Part shown: positions 25,842 through 34,588 of the stretch, piece after piece
Position numbering within the stretch: the stretch's first letter is position 1
Layout of the letters: each line of letters begins with the position of its first letter
NCBI GenBank assembly: GCA_012729815.1
Contig: JAAYCJ010000334.1
Span: 1 to 41,161, forward strand
Length of the DNA stretch: 41,161 bases
Source: Phycisphaerae bacterium
Lineage (GTDB): Bacteria; Planctomycetota; Phycisphaerae; JAAYCJ01
Reading direction: 5' to 3'
Position numbers and translations under genes: made by a program
The notes under the pieces: model-generated
The model's database searches: none
The model's input: only the letters and a program-made list of their open reading frames with translations
What the model was told of the DNA's origin: nothing

Positions 25842-26438
25842 ATGATCCAATACAGTAATGTCTTGTTCTTCGGCAACAGCATCACCAGGCACGCACCGGC
25901 CCCGGAGCTCGGCTGGCACGGCGATTGGGGAATGGCGGCCAGCGCCGAGGAAAACGACTACGTGCACGTGCTGATGCGAAAACTCCGGGAGGCAAAGCCT
26001 GATCTCTCGTTTGCGGCGCGAACCATCGCCGACTTTGAACGCAAATTCTGGGAGTACGACCTGGAGCGGCTCGCGGACGCCCGCGCGTGTCCCGCCGATC
26101 TGACGATCTTCCGGATCGGCGAAAACGTGGACGCGAAAGAAGCGGACACCCGCGGCTTCGGCCGACACTTCCTGCGGCTGATGGAATACATAGGCCCAAA
26201 CCCGGAGGCGGCGCTCTGTGTCGGCAGCTTCTTCAACCATCCCAGCGCAAATCGCCAGATGAAGGAGGCCGCCGCCGAGTTCGGCTGCGAGTATCTGGAC
26301 ATCAGCCATCTCGACGCTGACGAGTACAAGGCAATCGGTCTGTTCGAGCACGAAGGTGTGGCGGCGCATCCCTGCGACCGCGGGATGAAGGCCATCGCCG
26401 AGGCGATCTGGGATGCCCTCAAAAAGAACCGAGCTTAA
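25842..26438 (+). CDS. SGNH/GDSL-family hydrolase
   Basis: The 198-aa product has LFFGNSIT, the block I region with the nucleophile Ser of SGNH hydrolases; Asn replaces the more usual Asp just before it. RIGENVD is a plausible block III (GxxN-like). VAAHPCDRGMKAIAEAIWDAL is block V with the catalytic His (usual HPND/HPxxxG). No signal peptide is present. Such enzymes deacetylate or de-esterify sugars and lipids. The neighbouring acetyltransferase and hydrolase-like genes suggest a carbohydrate context, but that is inference. Confidence 0.8.
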   Translation: MIQYSNVLFFGNSITRHAPAPELGWHGDWGMAASAEENDYVHVLMRKLREAKPDLSFAARTIADFERKFWEYDLERLADARACPADLTIFRIGENVDAKEADTRGFGRHFLRLMEYIGPNPEAALCVGSFFNHPSANRQMKEAAAEFGCEYLDISHLDADEYKAIGLFEHEGVAAHPCDRGMKAIAEAIWDALKKNRA

Positions 26439-26481
26439 CGGTGATGCACGCCGCTTCGGGCGGGCGGACCCGCAACAACGG

Positions 26482-27726
26482 TCATGATCTGCAATAGGAC
26501 GCGATTTCCTGGCGAACGATGTCAGACCATCGTTTGAACCGTTGCGGCTGATTATTGACCGTGTGGGTGTCCTTCAGAACAAACGCGAGGTTCAGGTCGC
26601 CGGCGATTTCGAGCGTACGGCGGATGTCCTGCCGGATCGCGTCCTCCTCGAACTGGGAGGCGACGTAGCTGGGGTTTGGCTTTCGGCACAGGACGTAATT
26701 TCGGCCGTAGAGCTCGGCGCAGGTCTCCAGATCGGACCACGGCGAGACGGAGATGCAGCGGAGATTTCCGACCTGGCGTATCCACTCAAAGCGTCGTTCG
26801 ACCGGCTCGCAGCAGCCGTAGTAGGTCAGGCCGAAGAGCTCCATCAGAGGTTTCTGGTACGGCCAGATGAATTCGGCGAACATCTCCGGCGAGACCCCGA
26901 CCGTCTCCTGCGATTCGCTCAACCCCCAGAGATGCTTCAGCAGTACGGGAGAATCGGACGGCTCATCGGGTGAGGGTAACTCGCTGACGAACCCCAGATT
27001 GCCGGAACCGATCCCGTTGGCACCGGCGTTTCGACCGAGCAGTCCCTCGGATTGAAACTGAAGCAGAAGACTTTTCGTGTTGTCGGAGAGGAACTGCATC
27101 AGGGCCTTTAAATGATCCGGCTCGTCCACCATCGCCAGCATCAATTCCTCCAGGCCGATCAGGGCAATCGCGGTCATGGTCAGCCCGGTGGTCCAGAGCC
27201 CGTATCCCGGCGCCGGGCGAAGCGGGAGGATATCCCCGAAAAGATCGTTCAAATGGTCGATTTCTCGGGCGAGAGCGGCACGGTCGGCGGTAATCGTCTG
27301 ATGACGGAGGCGTTTAAGGCCTTCGGCGAGATTGGTGATCGGCGGAATGTGCTTAAAGGCCCCGCCCTCAACCCCGGTCGACGCATTCTTAAATTCCACC
27401 CCGACGCCCGATGCGCTGTAATACCTGCCGCAGGTATAATAGGGCGAAATCACGCTATCATCGCCGAGACACTCGTACCGATAGATCGTCTGGCGCATCT
27501 CGAGTTCCTGCATCCGCGCGTCGGGATCGTCACAGGCCAGTTCGATGGTCCGGTCGATTTCCTTCCAAGATCCTTCGGGACCGACGAAAATCAACGGCCG
27601 GTCGCTGCGAAGGTCGTTCAAATCCTTCCATCGCCGGCGGCGCTCCTGCATGATCGGCAACTCGGAAATTTCGCGAATACGGCCCGCCAGGCCCCGTACT
27701 ATGTCTCGGTCGTGTGATGAAAACAT
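26482..27726 (-). CDS. Uroporphyrinogen-decarboxylase-like (UROD-family) protein
   Basis: From ATG 27726 (GGAGA 5-6 nt upstream) the protein is 414 aa. Upstream in-frame codons to 27966 read into the divergent gene and are not used. The C-terminal half shows VGVSPEMFAEFIWPYQKPLM, LTYYGCCEPVERRFEWI and SVSPWSDLETCAELYG, the layout of UROD/MtaA-type barrels. The GCCEP segment occupies the place of the zinc-ligand loop of corrinoid methyltransferases. These proteins are widespread, usually uncharacterised, next to AraC regulators. True uroporphyrinogen decarboxylation is unlikely. Confidence 0.7.
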   Translation of the reverse strand: MFSSHDRDIVRGLAGRIREISELPIMQERRRRWKDLNDLRSDRPLIFVGPEGSWKEIDRTIELACDDPDARMQELEMRQTIYRYECLGDDSVISPYYTCGRYYSASGVGVEFKNASTGVEGGAFKHIPPITNLAEGLKRLRHQTITADRAALAREIDHLNDLFGDILPLRPAPGYGLWTTGLTMTAIALIGLEELMLAMVDEPDHLKALMQFLSDNTKSLLLQFQSEGLLGRNAGANGIGSGNLGFVSELPSPDEPSDSPVLLKHLWGLSESQETVGVSPEMFAEFIWPYQKPLMELFGLTYYGCCEPVERRFEWIRQVGNLRCISVSPWSDLETCAELYGRNYVLCRKPNPSYVASQFEEDAIRQDIRRTLEIAGDLNLAFVLKDTHTVNNQPQRFKRWSDIVRQEIASYCRS

Positions 27727-27814
27727 CGGTATCTCCATAAATAAACCATGGTAACCAGTGTATCCGCACAAAATGATTCTTGCGTTCCAAAATGTTCGGT
27801 GAAATAATTGAAAC

Positions 27815-28693
27815 ATGGCCCGTGACGAAAATTTATATTTCGCATTGAATGAACCGAAGCTTCGGCACTGCCCGCACGTGAAAATGTTCGGATACTGCCG
27901 GCTGCGGGGGGCTATGTGGCTCAGGCAGCACCTGGATGCCGGGATCGAGATTTGCCTGTTAGCCAAAGGACGGTTCGATTGGACGATCGAAGGCCGGTCG
28001 TATCAGATGCGGTCGAACGACTGCACGTTTACGCTTCCGTGGCAAAAGCATGGCGGAACGCACGGCCTGCTGGACGCGGGGGAATTATACTGGCTCATCA
28101 TCGGGCCCCGGCGCTTCCGGCGCGACGGAGAACTGAAACTCGGGACCTGGTCACATCTGCCGGGCGAGGTCCAGAAGGACATCGGGCGAACGCTGTGCAA
28201 CGCAGCCAATCCGTACATCGCCGCGGATGGATGGATTCGCCAGATCTTTCACGAGCTGAACGCGGCCTTCCGGTCGGGCGACACCTCGACGGCCTGGCGG
28301 ATCAATCGCCTGGTCGACGAATTGCTGTACGCGGTGGCCAGAGGCGCAGCCGCCTCGCAGGTCGTCAGGCGGGACGTCTTGAATCTCGAGCAGGTGCGCC
28401 GGCGCGTGATGGAACAGATCGACCGGCGGTGGACCTTGGACGACCTGGTGGCGGTCACGGGATACGGTAAGACGCAGTTGACGTATCTGGTGCGCACGGC
28501 GACCGGACTGTCGCCGATGGCCATGGTCCGACGGCTGCGCGTGGATGCGGCCCAGCATTGGCTCAAGACGCCGACCCTGGAGATCACGGAGATCGCCTTA
28601 CGGTGCGGCTTCCAGTCGAGCCAGCAGTTTGCCACGGTCTTCCGAAAACTCACCGGCCTGAGCCCGTCCGCGTGGCGGCAACAGAGAGAATAA
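27815..28693 (+). CDS. AraC-family transcriptional regulator
   Basis: The 292-aa product has an N-terminal cupin-like sensing domain (LRQHLDAGIEICLLAKGRFDWTIEGRSYQM). Its C-terminal double HTH reads RWTLDDLVAVTGYGKTQLTYLVRTATGLSPM, then LEITEIALRCGFQSSQQFATVFRKLTGLSPSAWR, a clear AraC/XylS pattern. It diverges from the UROD-like gene with 88 bp between start codons, so it probably controls that gene, responding to a small molecule, perhaps a sugar. No Shine-Dalgarno is obvious. Confidence 0.93.
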   Translation: MARDENLYFALNEPKLRHCPHVKMFGYCRLRGAMWLRQHLDAGIEICLLAKGRFDWTIEGRSYQMRSNDCTFTLPWQKHGGTHGLLDAGELYWLIIGPRRFRRDGELKLGTWSHLPGEVQKDIGRTLCNAANPYIAADGWIRQIFHELNAAFRSGDTSTAWRINRLVDELLYAVARGAAASQVVRRDVLNLEQVRRRVMEQIDRRWTLDDLVAVTGYGKTQLTYLVRTATGLSPMAMVRRLRVDAAQHWLKTPTLEITEIALRCGFQSSQQFATVFRKLTGLSPSAWRQQRE

Positions 28694-28948
28694 CACCCGA
28701 TGCCGGGAACGCCATAGGATGGCACTGGCCTGAACTCCCGCCACCATCCACATCCATCCCGCCCAGCCGCCAGCCGCGCGTCCGATAAAACCGCCGATCC
28801 TGTGCCGCCAAGTCGCAGCCTACCGCACAATCGTTAGGTCTTGATTAAAACGAGTGCTTTTTGTACACTAACAACGGTGGCCGACGATGCCGCAAGGGCT
28901 CGAAGACCATCTAAGGGAGACACGAGGAAGGAGAGCGAGGAGAGAGAG

Positions 28949-29773
28949 ATGAGAAATGTCTTGGTTCGGTTTTTGCCCGCCCTTTTCCTGCTTACCCTCT
29001 GCGCCCACGCCGCGGTGATCGAACTGCCGGAGGTGATCGAACTGGCGGACTTGAACTCCACAGCGTCCATCGACACAACCGGCGGCCGGGGCATGTTCAA
29101 CTGGACCGTCAACGGCGTCGACCATCTGCAACAGCAGTGGTTCTGGATGCGGACGGGCCAGCAGCGAGAGTACGCCCTCGATGCCTTTGGCGGACCCGTC
29201 GCCGCGGTCGTCTCCGACCGCGATCTCAACGGCCACAACGACATGCTGTTCCTCAGGTACGACCACGGCCTCTACACGGTCGAGGTCTCCTACCTGCTGA
29301 CCGGCGGCGAGGTCGGCAGCCGCGTCTCGGATATGGCTGAGACGATCAAGATCACAAGCCGGTCCCAGCAGCCCCTGGATCTGCGCTTCTTCCAGTACAC
29401 CAACCTCAACCTCAGCGGCGCCGCCGGCGACGACACCGTCGAAGTGATCAACGCCAGCGCGGTCCAGCAACAGGATCCCTTCGCCGTCTTCACCGAAACC
29501 GTCGTCGCCCCGGATCCGAGCCGCCATGAAGTCAACGCCTGGCCCGCCACCCTCGACAAGCTCGAAGACGACCTCCCCTCAATCCTGGATAACGGCGGCG
29601 GACCGCTCACCGGCGACGCCACTTGGGCCTTCCAGTGGGACTTCGTCCTCGGACACTATGGCGATACCTTCCTCATCAGCAAGGACAAGCTTGTCACCAC
29701 TCCCGAACCCGCCACTCTCGCCGTCCTCGCCTGCGGCGTCCTCCCGCTCATGCGCCGCCGGCGAAGATCCTAA
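28949..29773 (+). CDS. PEP-CTERM sorting-domain protein
   Basis: From ATG 28949 (GAGGAG just upstream) the 274-aa product starts with a signal peptide (MRNVLVRFLPALFLLTLCAHA) and ends with TTPEPATLAVLACGVLPLM plus an Arg cluster. This is a PEP-CTERM signal: Pro-Glu-Pro, transmembrane helix, basic tail. Such proteins are processed by an exosortase in Gram-negative bacteria, so the organism should encode one elsewhere. The body is Asp/Asn-rich and beta-like (VNGVDHLQQQWFWM, ITSRSQQPLDLRFFQYTNLN), with no enzyme motif. It is probably secreted or surface material. Confidence 0.9.
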   Translation: MRNVLVRFLPALFLLTLCAHAAVIELPEVIELADLNSTASIDTTGGRGMFNWTVNGVDHLQQQWFWMRTGQQREYALDAFGGPVAAVVSDRDLNGHNDMLFLRYDHGLYTVEVSYLLTGGEVGSRVSDMAETIKITSRSQQPLDLRFFQYTNLNLSGAAGDDTVEVINASAVQQQDPFAVFTETVVAPDPSRHEVNAWPATLDKLEDDLPSILDNGGGPLTGDATWAFQWDFVLGHYGDTFLISKDKLVTTPEPATLAVLACGVLPLMRRRRRS

Positions 29774-29869
29774 GCGGGTAAGCGGAAAAGCCTTCGGCTT
29801 CGCGACTACAGGAAATCCACGCCGCGAGCAGGCCTCGCCGCCTGCCCATGGCGCTCGTTCACCCATCGC

Positions 29870-30247
29870 TCAGACGATCTTCCGCGCGCCGGAGTACGCC
29901 TCTTCCACCTTGAGCGCCGCCGCTGCGTGACCGGGATGCTTCGCCGGATTCCACTGCTTCATCGCGTCGAACACCTCGCCGCGGCGATGATATTCCAGCG
30001 TCCCTTTCACCTGATACGCCTTGCCGTCCTTCGTGATGAACAGCAATGACCCCTTGCCGCCGCGAAGGATGTTCCTCCGGGTCTTGTCGAAATAGTTGTC
30101 CGCCACCACCAACCGGTCCTCCCCGAACACGCCGACGCACGTGGCGTAAATAGCGTTGGGCACGCCGCCTTCATCCACCGTGGCCAACACCACCGGACCC
30201 TCGCGATCCTCCCACGCCTCACGCACCTCGCTTGGCAATGACGCCAT
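29870..30247 (-). CDS. PNPOx-like split-barrel flavin-binding protein
   Basis: The 125-aa product resembles the pyridoxamine-phosphate-oxidase-like fold. EDREGPVVLATVDEGGVPN is followed by ATCVGVFGEDRLVVADN, FDKTRRNILRGGKGSLLFIT and YQVKGTLEYHRRGEVFDAM. The basic ARKIV end is common in this family. The ATG at 30247 has AAAGGAG 6-7 nt upstream and is preferred over the TTG at 30253. It may bind FMN or F420-like cofactor. It is the last gene of the long minus-strand run, 12 bp after the Nudix gene. Confidence 0.82.
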   Translation of the reverse strand: MASLPSEVREAWEDREGPVVLATVDEGGVPNAIYATCVGVFGEDRLVVADNYFDKTRRNILRGGKGSLLFITKDGKAYQVKGTLEYHRRGEVFDAMKQWNPAKHPGHAAAALKVEEAYSGARKIV

Positions 30248-30259
30248 CGGCAACTCCTT

Positions 30260-30748
30260 TCATTCCGTATCGCTTCCATCCGAAAGCAAAAACTGTCCTC
30301 GATATCGCCGAAAATCGGCCAGGGTCCCAACGTGGATTGCCGCCAGATTCTCCGGTAAGCCGTCCACCGGCCAGAACCGCACCTGCGACCCTTCAATCCC
30401 GTCCGCGACCGGCCGCCCCGTCCACTCGCGAACGACAAAGGCCACCGCAAACGCCTGCACCTGATCGCCGTTGGGATATGAAAACCGCTGCCTTCGGCCC
30501 GAGTACAAAGCCATCGGCTCCGCCCGCCGAACCCTCAGGCCCGTCTCCTCCAGCACCTCGCGATCAAGGGCCTCCAACGCGGTCTCATCCAACTCAACGC
30601 AGCCGCCCGGCAACCCCCAGCAATCCCCGTCCGTCCGCCTCTGCAAAAGCACCTCGTTCCGATCGTTGACGATGACCGCGCGAACCCCCGGCAGCAGCAG
30701 CCGCCGCACGCCCACCAACGCCCGAAGCTCCTGCGCGTACGTCGCCAA
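30260..30748 (-). CDS. Nudix hydrolase
   Basis: The Nudix box GGCVELDETALEALDREVLEETGL is complete apart from natural variants of GX5EX7REUXEEXGU, so it should hydrolyse a nucleoside diphosphate-linked compound. FSYPNGDQVQAFAVAFVVREW and QVRFWPVDGLPENL follow. I choose TTG 30748 (GGAGG 9 nt upstream, product 162 aa), giving ATYAQELRALVG, a common N-terminus for this subgroup. An alternative start a few codons earlier is possible. It overlaps or abuts the MBL gene stop at 30753. Confidence 0.85.
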   Translation of the reverse strand: MATYAQELRALVGVRRLLLPGVRAVIVNDRNEVLLQRRTDGDCWGLPGGCVELDETALEALDREVLEETGLRVRRAEPMALYSGRRQRFSYPNGDQVQAFAVAFVVREWTGRPVADGIEGSQVRFWPVDGLPENLAAIHVGTLADFRRYRGQFLLSDGSDTE

Positions 30749-30752
30749 CGCG

Positions 30753-31589
30753 TCAATCCTCCAACGCCAACACCGTGCCCACCGGACACGCCGAGCACCC
30801 GCCCGGAAACTCCCGCCACAACCACGCCGCCGCCTCAAAACCCGTGCAGTGACACGGCATCAACCGCCGAACGCCAAGCCGCCCAAGCTCCTCAACCGTC
30901 CGGGCCATCCGCCTCGCGCCCGCCGACAGCAGGTGCATCCCGCCCATCACCGTGTCGATCGGCCGATCGCCCGTCAACTCCCGGATATAGCGCAGCGTGT
31001 TGATCACCCCGGCATGTGCGCAGCCGAGAACCACCACCGTGCCCGACGCCGTCTCAATAAACGCCGACTGATCGTCCACCAGCAAATCGGGATCCGTACA
31101 CGCCGAATCAGTGAAAAACGCCCCGCCGGTATCCTCGAAATCCGTCACTCTCGGCACCGGTCCGGTCAGACGAAGACCCTCCAACACTTCCGTCGGTCCT
31201 TCCGTCCAAACCAGTTCCGCACGTTCACGCAGGTCCGGATCCTCCCGCGACGGCATGCCGATGTCGCGGCCGCTGCCGTCCGGATTCCGCCCGTACTTGC
31301 CCGCGAACGCCACCGGATGGGCAAACACCCGCACGCGACCCGCCGCCTTCAGCACGCCAACCAAACCGCCCGTATGGTCGTAATGCCCATGACTCAGAAC
31401 GATCGCATCGGCCGTCTTCAGCCGAACGCCCAGCTTTCGCGCATTGCCCTCCAGAACATGCCCCTGACCCGTGTCGAACAAAACCCGCTTCGACCCCAAC
31501 TCGATCCAGAACGACAGACCATGCTCACCCAGCAGGCCGCGGCCGCCCGCCGTGTTCTCCACCAGAACCGTAACGCGACGCTCAGCCAC
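30753..31589 (-). CDS. MBL-fold metallohydrolase
   Basis: The 278-aa protein carries the SHGHYDHTGG metal motif (HxHxDH), VVVLGCAHAGVINTLRYI and PCHCTGFEA, which mark the MBL subgroup often annotated as RFA-P synthase-like (7,8-dihydropterin-linked). No signal peptide is present. It overlaps the preceding PLP-enzyme gene by 8 nt and feeds into the Nudix gene, so translation is coupled. The substrate cannot be told from sequence. Confidence 0.88.
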   Translation of the reverse strand: MAERRVTVLVENTAGGRGLLGEHGLSFWIELGSKRVLFDTGQGHVLEGNARKLGVRLKTADAIVLSHGHYDHTGGLVGVLKAAGRVRVFAHPVAFAGKYGRNPDGSGRDIGMPSREDPDLRERAELVWTEGPTEVLEGLRLTGPVPRVTDFEDTGGAFFTDSACTDPDLLVDDQSAFIETASGTVVVLGCAHAGVINTLRYIRELTGDRPIDTVMGGMHLLSAGARRMARTVEELGRLGVRRLMPCHCTGFEAAAWLWREFPGGCSACPVGTVLALED

Positions 31590-32712
31590 CCGCCTTCACT
31601 CCCTGCGCCACACACGCCAATGCCTGACGAATGTCCTTGACCAGCCGTTCCGGCGGATCGATCCCGATCGACAGCCGAACCGTGTTCTTCCGAACCCCGA
31701 ACGTCGTCCGCCGCTCCGGCGGCAGATACAGCATCGTCGTCAGATACGGAATGCAGATCAGCGACTCCGTCGCCCCCAGACTCACCGCGTGATAAATGTT
31801 CTGCAACGCCGCCACGAACCGCTTGGCGTCCTCCTCGTCCTCGCCCACGTCGAACGCCAGCATCCCGCCGAACCCCCGACGCATCTGGCGCGCCGCCACC
31901 GCGTGGTTCGCGTGACCCTCCAGCCCGGGATACGACAGCCCCGAAATCTTCGGCTGACCCGCCAGAAACTCCGCCACCGCCTGCGCCGCCCGCGCCATCG
32001 CCTCCGCCCGCAGCTCGAACGTCTTGAGCCCGCGATCCAGCAGAAACGCCGAGTACGCGTCCAGCGTCGTCCCGATCGCCTGCCGCGTAAACCACAGCCG
32101 GTTGTAGTCCTCCTTCGACCCCGCGATCGCACCCGCCATCAGATCGTTGTGGCCGCCCAGCGCCTTCGTCGCGCTGTGCACCACCAGATCCGCCCCCAAC
32201 GCCAGCGGATTCTGATGGTACGGCGTCGCGAACGTGTTGTCCACCACCACCATCGCGCCCACCGCCGACGCCGCCTTCCGAACCGCCGCCACGTCGATCA
32301 CCTTGCACAGCGGATTCGTCGGCGTCTCCAGAAAAATCATCCGCGTGTTCGACCGAAGATGCTCGCCGATCCGCACCGCGTCATCGGCGTCCACCCACGT
32401 GATCTCCACCCCCATCCGCTCCAAAATCAGCGACACCTTGTAGTTCGCCCCGTACGTGTCGTGAAAAATCAACAGATGGTCGCCCGCCTTCAGGTACGTC
32501 AAATACACCATCGTGCACGCCGCCATCCCGCTCGTGCACACCACGCAGTCCTCCGCCCCCTCCAGCGCGGCGATCTTCCGCTCCACCTCGCGAACCGTCG
32601 GATTGTCGTCCCGATGATACGTATACCCGTCGATCTCCCCGTCGGTGATCTGCCGAAGCACCTCGAACGAAAGGTACTCGTAGTTCACCGCGTTCACGAT
32701 CGGCGTCACCAT
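31582..32712 (-). CDS. Cys/Met-metabolism PLP enzyme (cystathionine gamma-synthase-like)
   Basis: The 376-aa product belongs to the trans-sulfuration PLP family. YTYHRDDNPTVREVERKIAALEG, VCTSGMAACT, and the Lys of VHSATKALGGHNDLMAG (Schiff base) are diagnostic. It could be a gamma-synthase, O-acetylhomoserine sulfhydrylase or gamma-lyase. The N-terminus is short: in-frame codons upstream of ATG 32712 remain family-like (SIDSVRNRP) for nine codons until a stop but contain no start. It lies in the operon of the HydG-like gene and could supply or remove a sulfur amino acid, an inference. Confidence 0.88.
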   Translation of the reverse strand: MVTPIVNAVNYEYLSFEVLRQITDGEIDGYTYHRDDNPTVREVERKIAALEGAEDCVVCTSGMAACTMVYLTYLKAGDHLLIFHDTYGANYKVSLILERMGVEITWVDADDAVRIGEHLRSNTRMIFLETPTNPLCKVIDVAAVRKAASAVGAMVVVDNTFATPYHQNPLALGADLVVHSATKALGGHNDLMAGAIAGSKEDYNRLWFTRQAIGTTLDAYSAFLLDRGLKTFELRAEAMARAAQAVAEFLAGQPKISGLSYPGLEGHANHAVAARQMRRGFGGMLAFDVGEDEEDAKRFVAALQNIYHAVSLGATESLICIPYLTTMLYLPPERRTTFGVRKNTVRLSIGIDPPERLVKDIRQALACVAQGVKAGG

Positions 32713-32751
32713 CGGCCGGTTGCGTACGGAGTCAATGGATCAGGAGCCATA

Positions 32752-33084
32752 TCACGTGTTTCCTTTTTCATCAATACACCCGTCGCCCGCGGGCCCGGCG
32801 GCTTCCCTGTCCGCCAACTCCCGCTCCACGCGACGCACCGTCGCCTCCAGATCGTACCGCAACGCCTCACGCGCTTCCACCGTCAACTCGCCGTGCCACA
32901 GCAGAACCAGACTCTCCGAGAGTCGCAACGGCTCGGGCCGGTCGGCCTCCATCGGACCATAGCCCGCCAGAAAGTGGCGGCGAGGCCCCAGAACCTGCGC
33001 AAAATACGCCCGACGAAGACCCCACGCCTCGCACAGCCTCCGGCATTCAACCTCCAACGCCCGTTTCGTCGTCTCCGAAATCAT
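32752..33084 (-). CDS. Unknown 110-aa protein downstream of hydG-like gene
   Basis: I do not recognise this protein. The start is ATG 33084, whose frame begins right after the stop of the HydG-like gene (33086). The longer open frame upstream is its shadow. It is mostly helical: MISETTKRALEVECRRLCEA, FAQVLGPRRHFLAGYGPM, LRLSESLVLLWHG and a coiled LRYDLEATVRRVERELADRE. Two Cys lie in the first 20-residue helix region and one near the C-terminus. Tight coupling suggests a partner or substrate carrier of the HydG-like enzyme. Confidence 0.6.
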   Translation of the reverse strand: MISETTKRALEVECRRLCEAWGLRRAYFAQVLGPRRHFLAGYGPMEADRPEPLRLSESLVLLWHGELTVEAREALRYDLEATVRRVERELADREAAGPAGDGCIDEKGNT

Positions 33085-33085
33085 T

Positions 33086-34588
33086 TCAAAAATGCAGATC
33101 CCTCCGCGATTCACGCTCCATCCGCTCCAGATGCGCCCGAACCTTCGGAGCCAGCGCGGACGCGTTCGCCTCCAGCCATTCCAGGTACCGCGGAATGATC
33201 GTCTCCCGCCCGATCCGCCGAACCGGCTCCGTGGCGTAGTCCGCCAGATACTCCTCAAACGTCAGAATCCCGTTGGCGACGCAGAAATTCTTCACCGTCG
33301 CGTGCTTCGCCAACGGCATGAAGTTCGCCCCCGTCCGGCCCTCGCGATACCCAGCCGTGCAGAACGACGGCAGATACCCTTCCCGGCACAAATCAAGAAT
33401 GAAATCGTCCAGGCTGCGGGTGTCCGCCAGCATGAACTGCTGCCGGTCCGGAACGTGCTCGCGATCCATCTCCGCGTAGCCGCCCACCGCGATCCGCGAA
33501 CCGGCGTCCATCTGCGAAACCCCGCCCTGGCGAATCACCTCCCGCCGCAGCTCCGGCCGCTCCTGCGCCGTCAGAATCGATCCCGTGTACGGGCACATCA
33601 GCCGGATGACCGCCACGATCTTGCGAAAATCATCGTCGCTGACCCGGTGGGGCGACCCGGTGGCGATCGGCGTGTTGAGCGCCGGCTCCAGCCGAGGATA
33701 CGAAATGGTGTGCGGGCCCACCCCGAACGCCTGCTCCAACGCCATCGCGTGATACAACAATCCCAGCAGCTCGAACCGCCAGTCGTACAAACCGAACAAA
33801 ACCCCCAACGCCACGTCGTCGATGCCCGCCTCCTGCGCGCGGTGCAGCGAGAAAACACGCCAGTCAAACTCCCCCTTCAGCGTCCCGGCCGGATGCAGCT
33901 TCCGGTACGTCGGGCGATGGTACGTCTCCTGGAACACCTGGTACGTCCCGATCCCCACCGAACGAACCGCCTTGTACTCCTCCACGAACAACGGCGCCGC
34001 GTTCACGTTCGCCCGGCGAATCTCTCCCGGTCCGCTCTTGACCTGATACGCCGCCTCCACCGTGCGGCACATGTACTCGCAGTCGCTCGCCGGATGCTCG
34101 CCGTAGACCATGATCAGCCGCTTGTGACCCGCCCGCACCAGCGCCGTCAACTCCGCCCGCAGCTCCGCCATGTCCAGCGTGCGCCTCTGAACGTCCCTGT
34201 TGCCGCTGCGGAACCCGCAATACGCGCAGTTGTTGACGCACGGGCTCGATACGTACAACGGGGCAAACAGAACGATACGATTGCCGTACACCGTCCGCTT
34301 GATCCAGTCCGCCGTCTCGAAAACCGCCTGCCAGAGCTGCGGATCCTGCACGTTCGCCAGCACGGCCACGTCCTCGGGGCTCAGCAAGGCCCCGCTCGTC
34401 GCGTTCTGCCGGGCCTTCGCCAGAATGTCCTCCACCGTCTTCGGCTCGCTTGACCGATGACGAACCAGCAACTCCTCAATCGCGGCCTCGTCGATGAAGT
34501 CCTCGTACGACCGCCGATCCTCCCATCGCCGGACCCGCTCAAGCCGCTCTTCCTGCCACGTCCTCTCGCCGGCTTCCAACGTGCTCAT
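33086..34588 (-). CDS. HydG-like radical SAM protein with altered C-terminal cluster motif
   Basis: The 500-aa protein aligns by eye over its length with HydG, the tyrosine lyase that builds Fe(CO)2CN for [FeFe]-hydrogenase. It has SPCVNNCAYCGF (C117, C121, C124), ETYHRPTYRKLHPAGTLKG, GVLFGLYDWRFELLGLLYHA and SQMDAGSRIAVGGY. At the auxiliary-cluster site, canonical CTAC is CTAG here: C410, Gly413, C436 with exact C-x2-?-x22-C spacing. The codon is GGG, two changes from a Cys codon. ATG 34588 overlaps the ASKHA stop as TGATG. No hydrogenase, hydE or hydF is in the window, so a different product is likely. Confidence 0.85.
   Translation of the reverse strand: MSTLEAGERTWQEERLERVRRWEDRRSYEDFIDEAAIEELLVRHRSSEPKTVEDILAKARQNATSGALLSPEDVAVLANVQDPQLWQAVFETADWIKRTVYGNRIVLFAPLYVSSPCVNNCAYCGFRSGNRDVQRRTLDMAELRAELTALVRAGHKRLIMVYGEHPASDCEYMCRTVEAAYQVKSGPGEIRRANVNAAPLFVEEYKAVRSVGIGTYQVFQETYHRPTYRKLHPAGTLKGEFDWRVFSLHRAQEAGIDDVALGVLFGLYDWRFELLGLLYHAMALEQAFGVGPHTISYPRLEPALNTPIATGSPHRVSDDDFRKIVAVIRLMCPYTGSILTAQERPELRREVIRQGGVSQMDAGSRIAVGGYAEMDREHVPDRQQFMLADTRSLDDFILDLCREGYLPSFCTAGYREGRTGANFMPLAKHATVKNFCVANGILTFEEYLADYATEPVRRIGRETIIPRYLEWLEANASALAPKVRAHLERMERESRRDLHF

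Noticed and set aside
25584-26369. 261-codon minus frame opposite the SGNH gene
   Set aside because: Shadow of the SGNH hydrolase whose GNSIT and HP motifs are clear.
30471-34453. Long plus-strand frames (389, 575 and 453 codons)
   Set aside because: Antisense to the Nudix, MBL, PLP and HydG-like genes; Arg/His/Pro-rich and without motifs.
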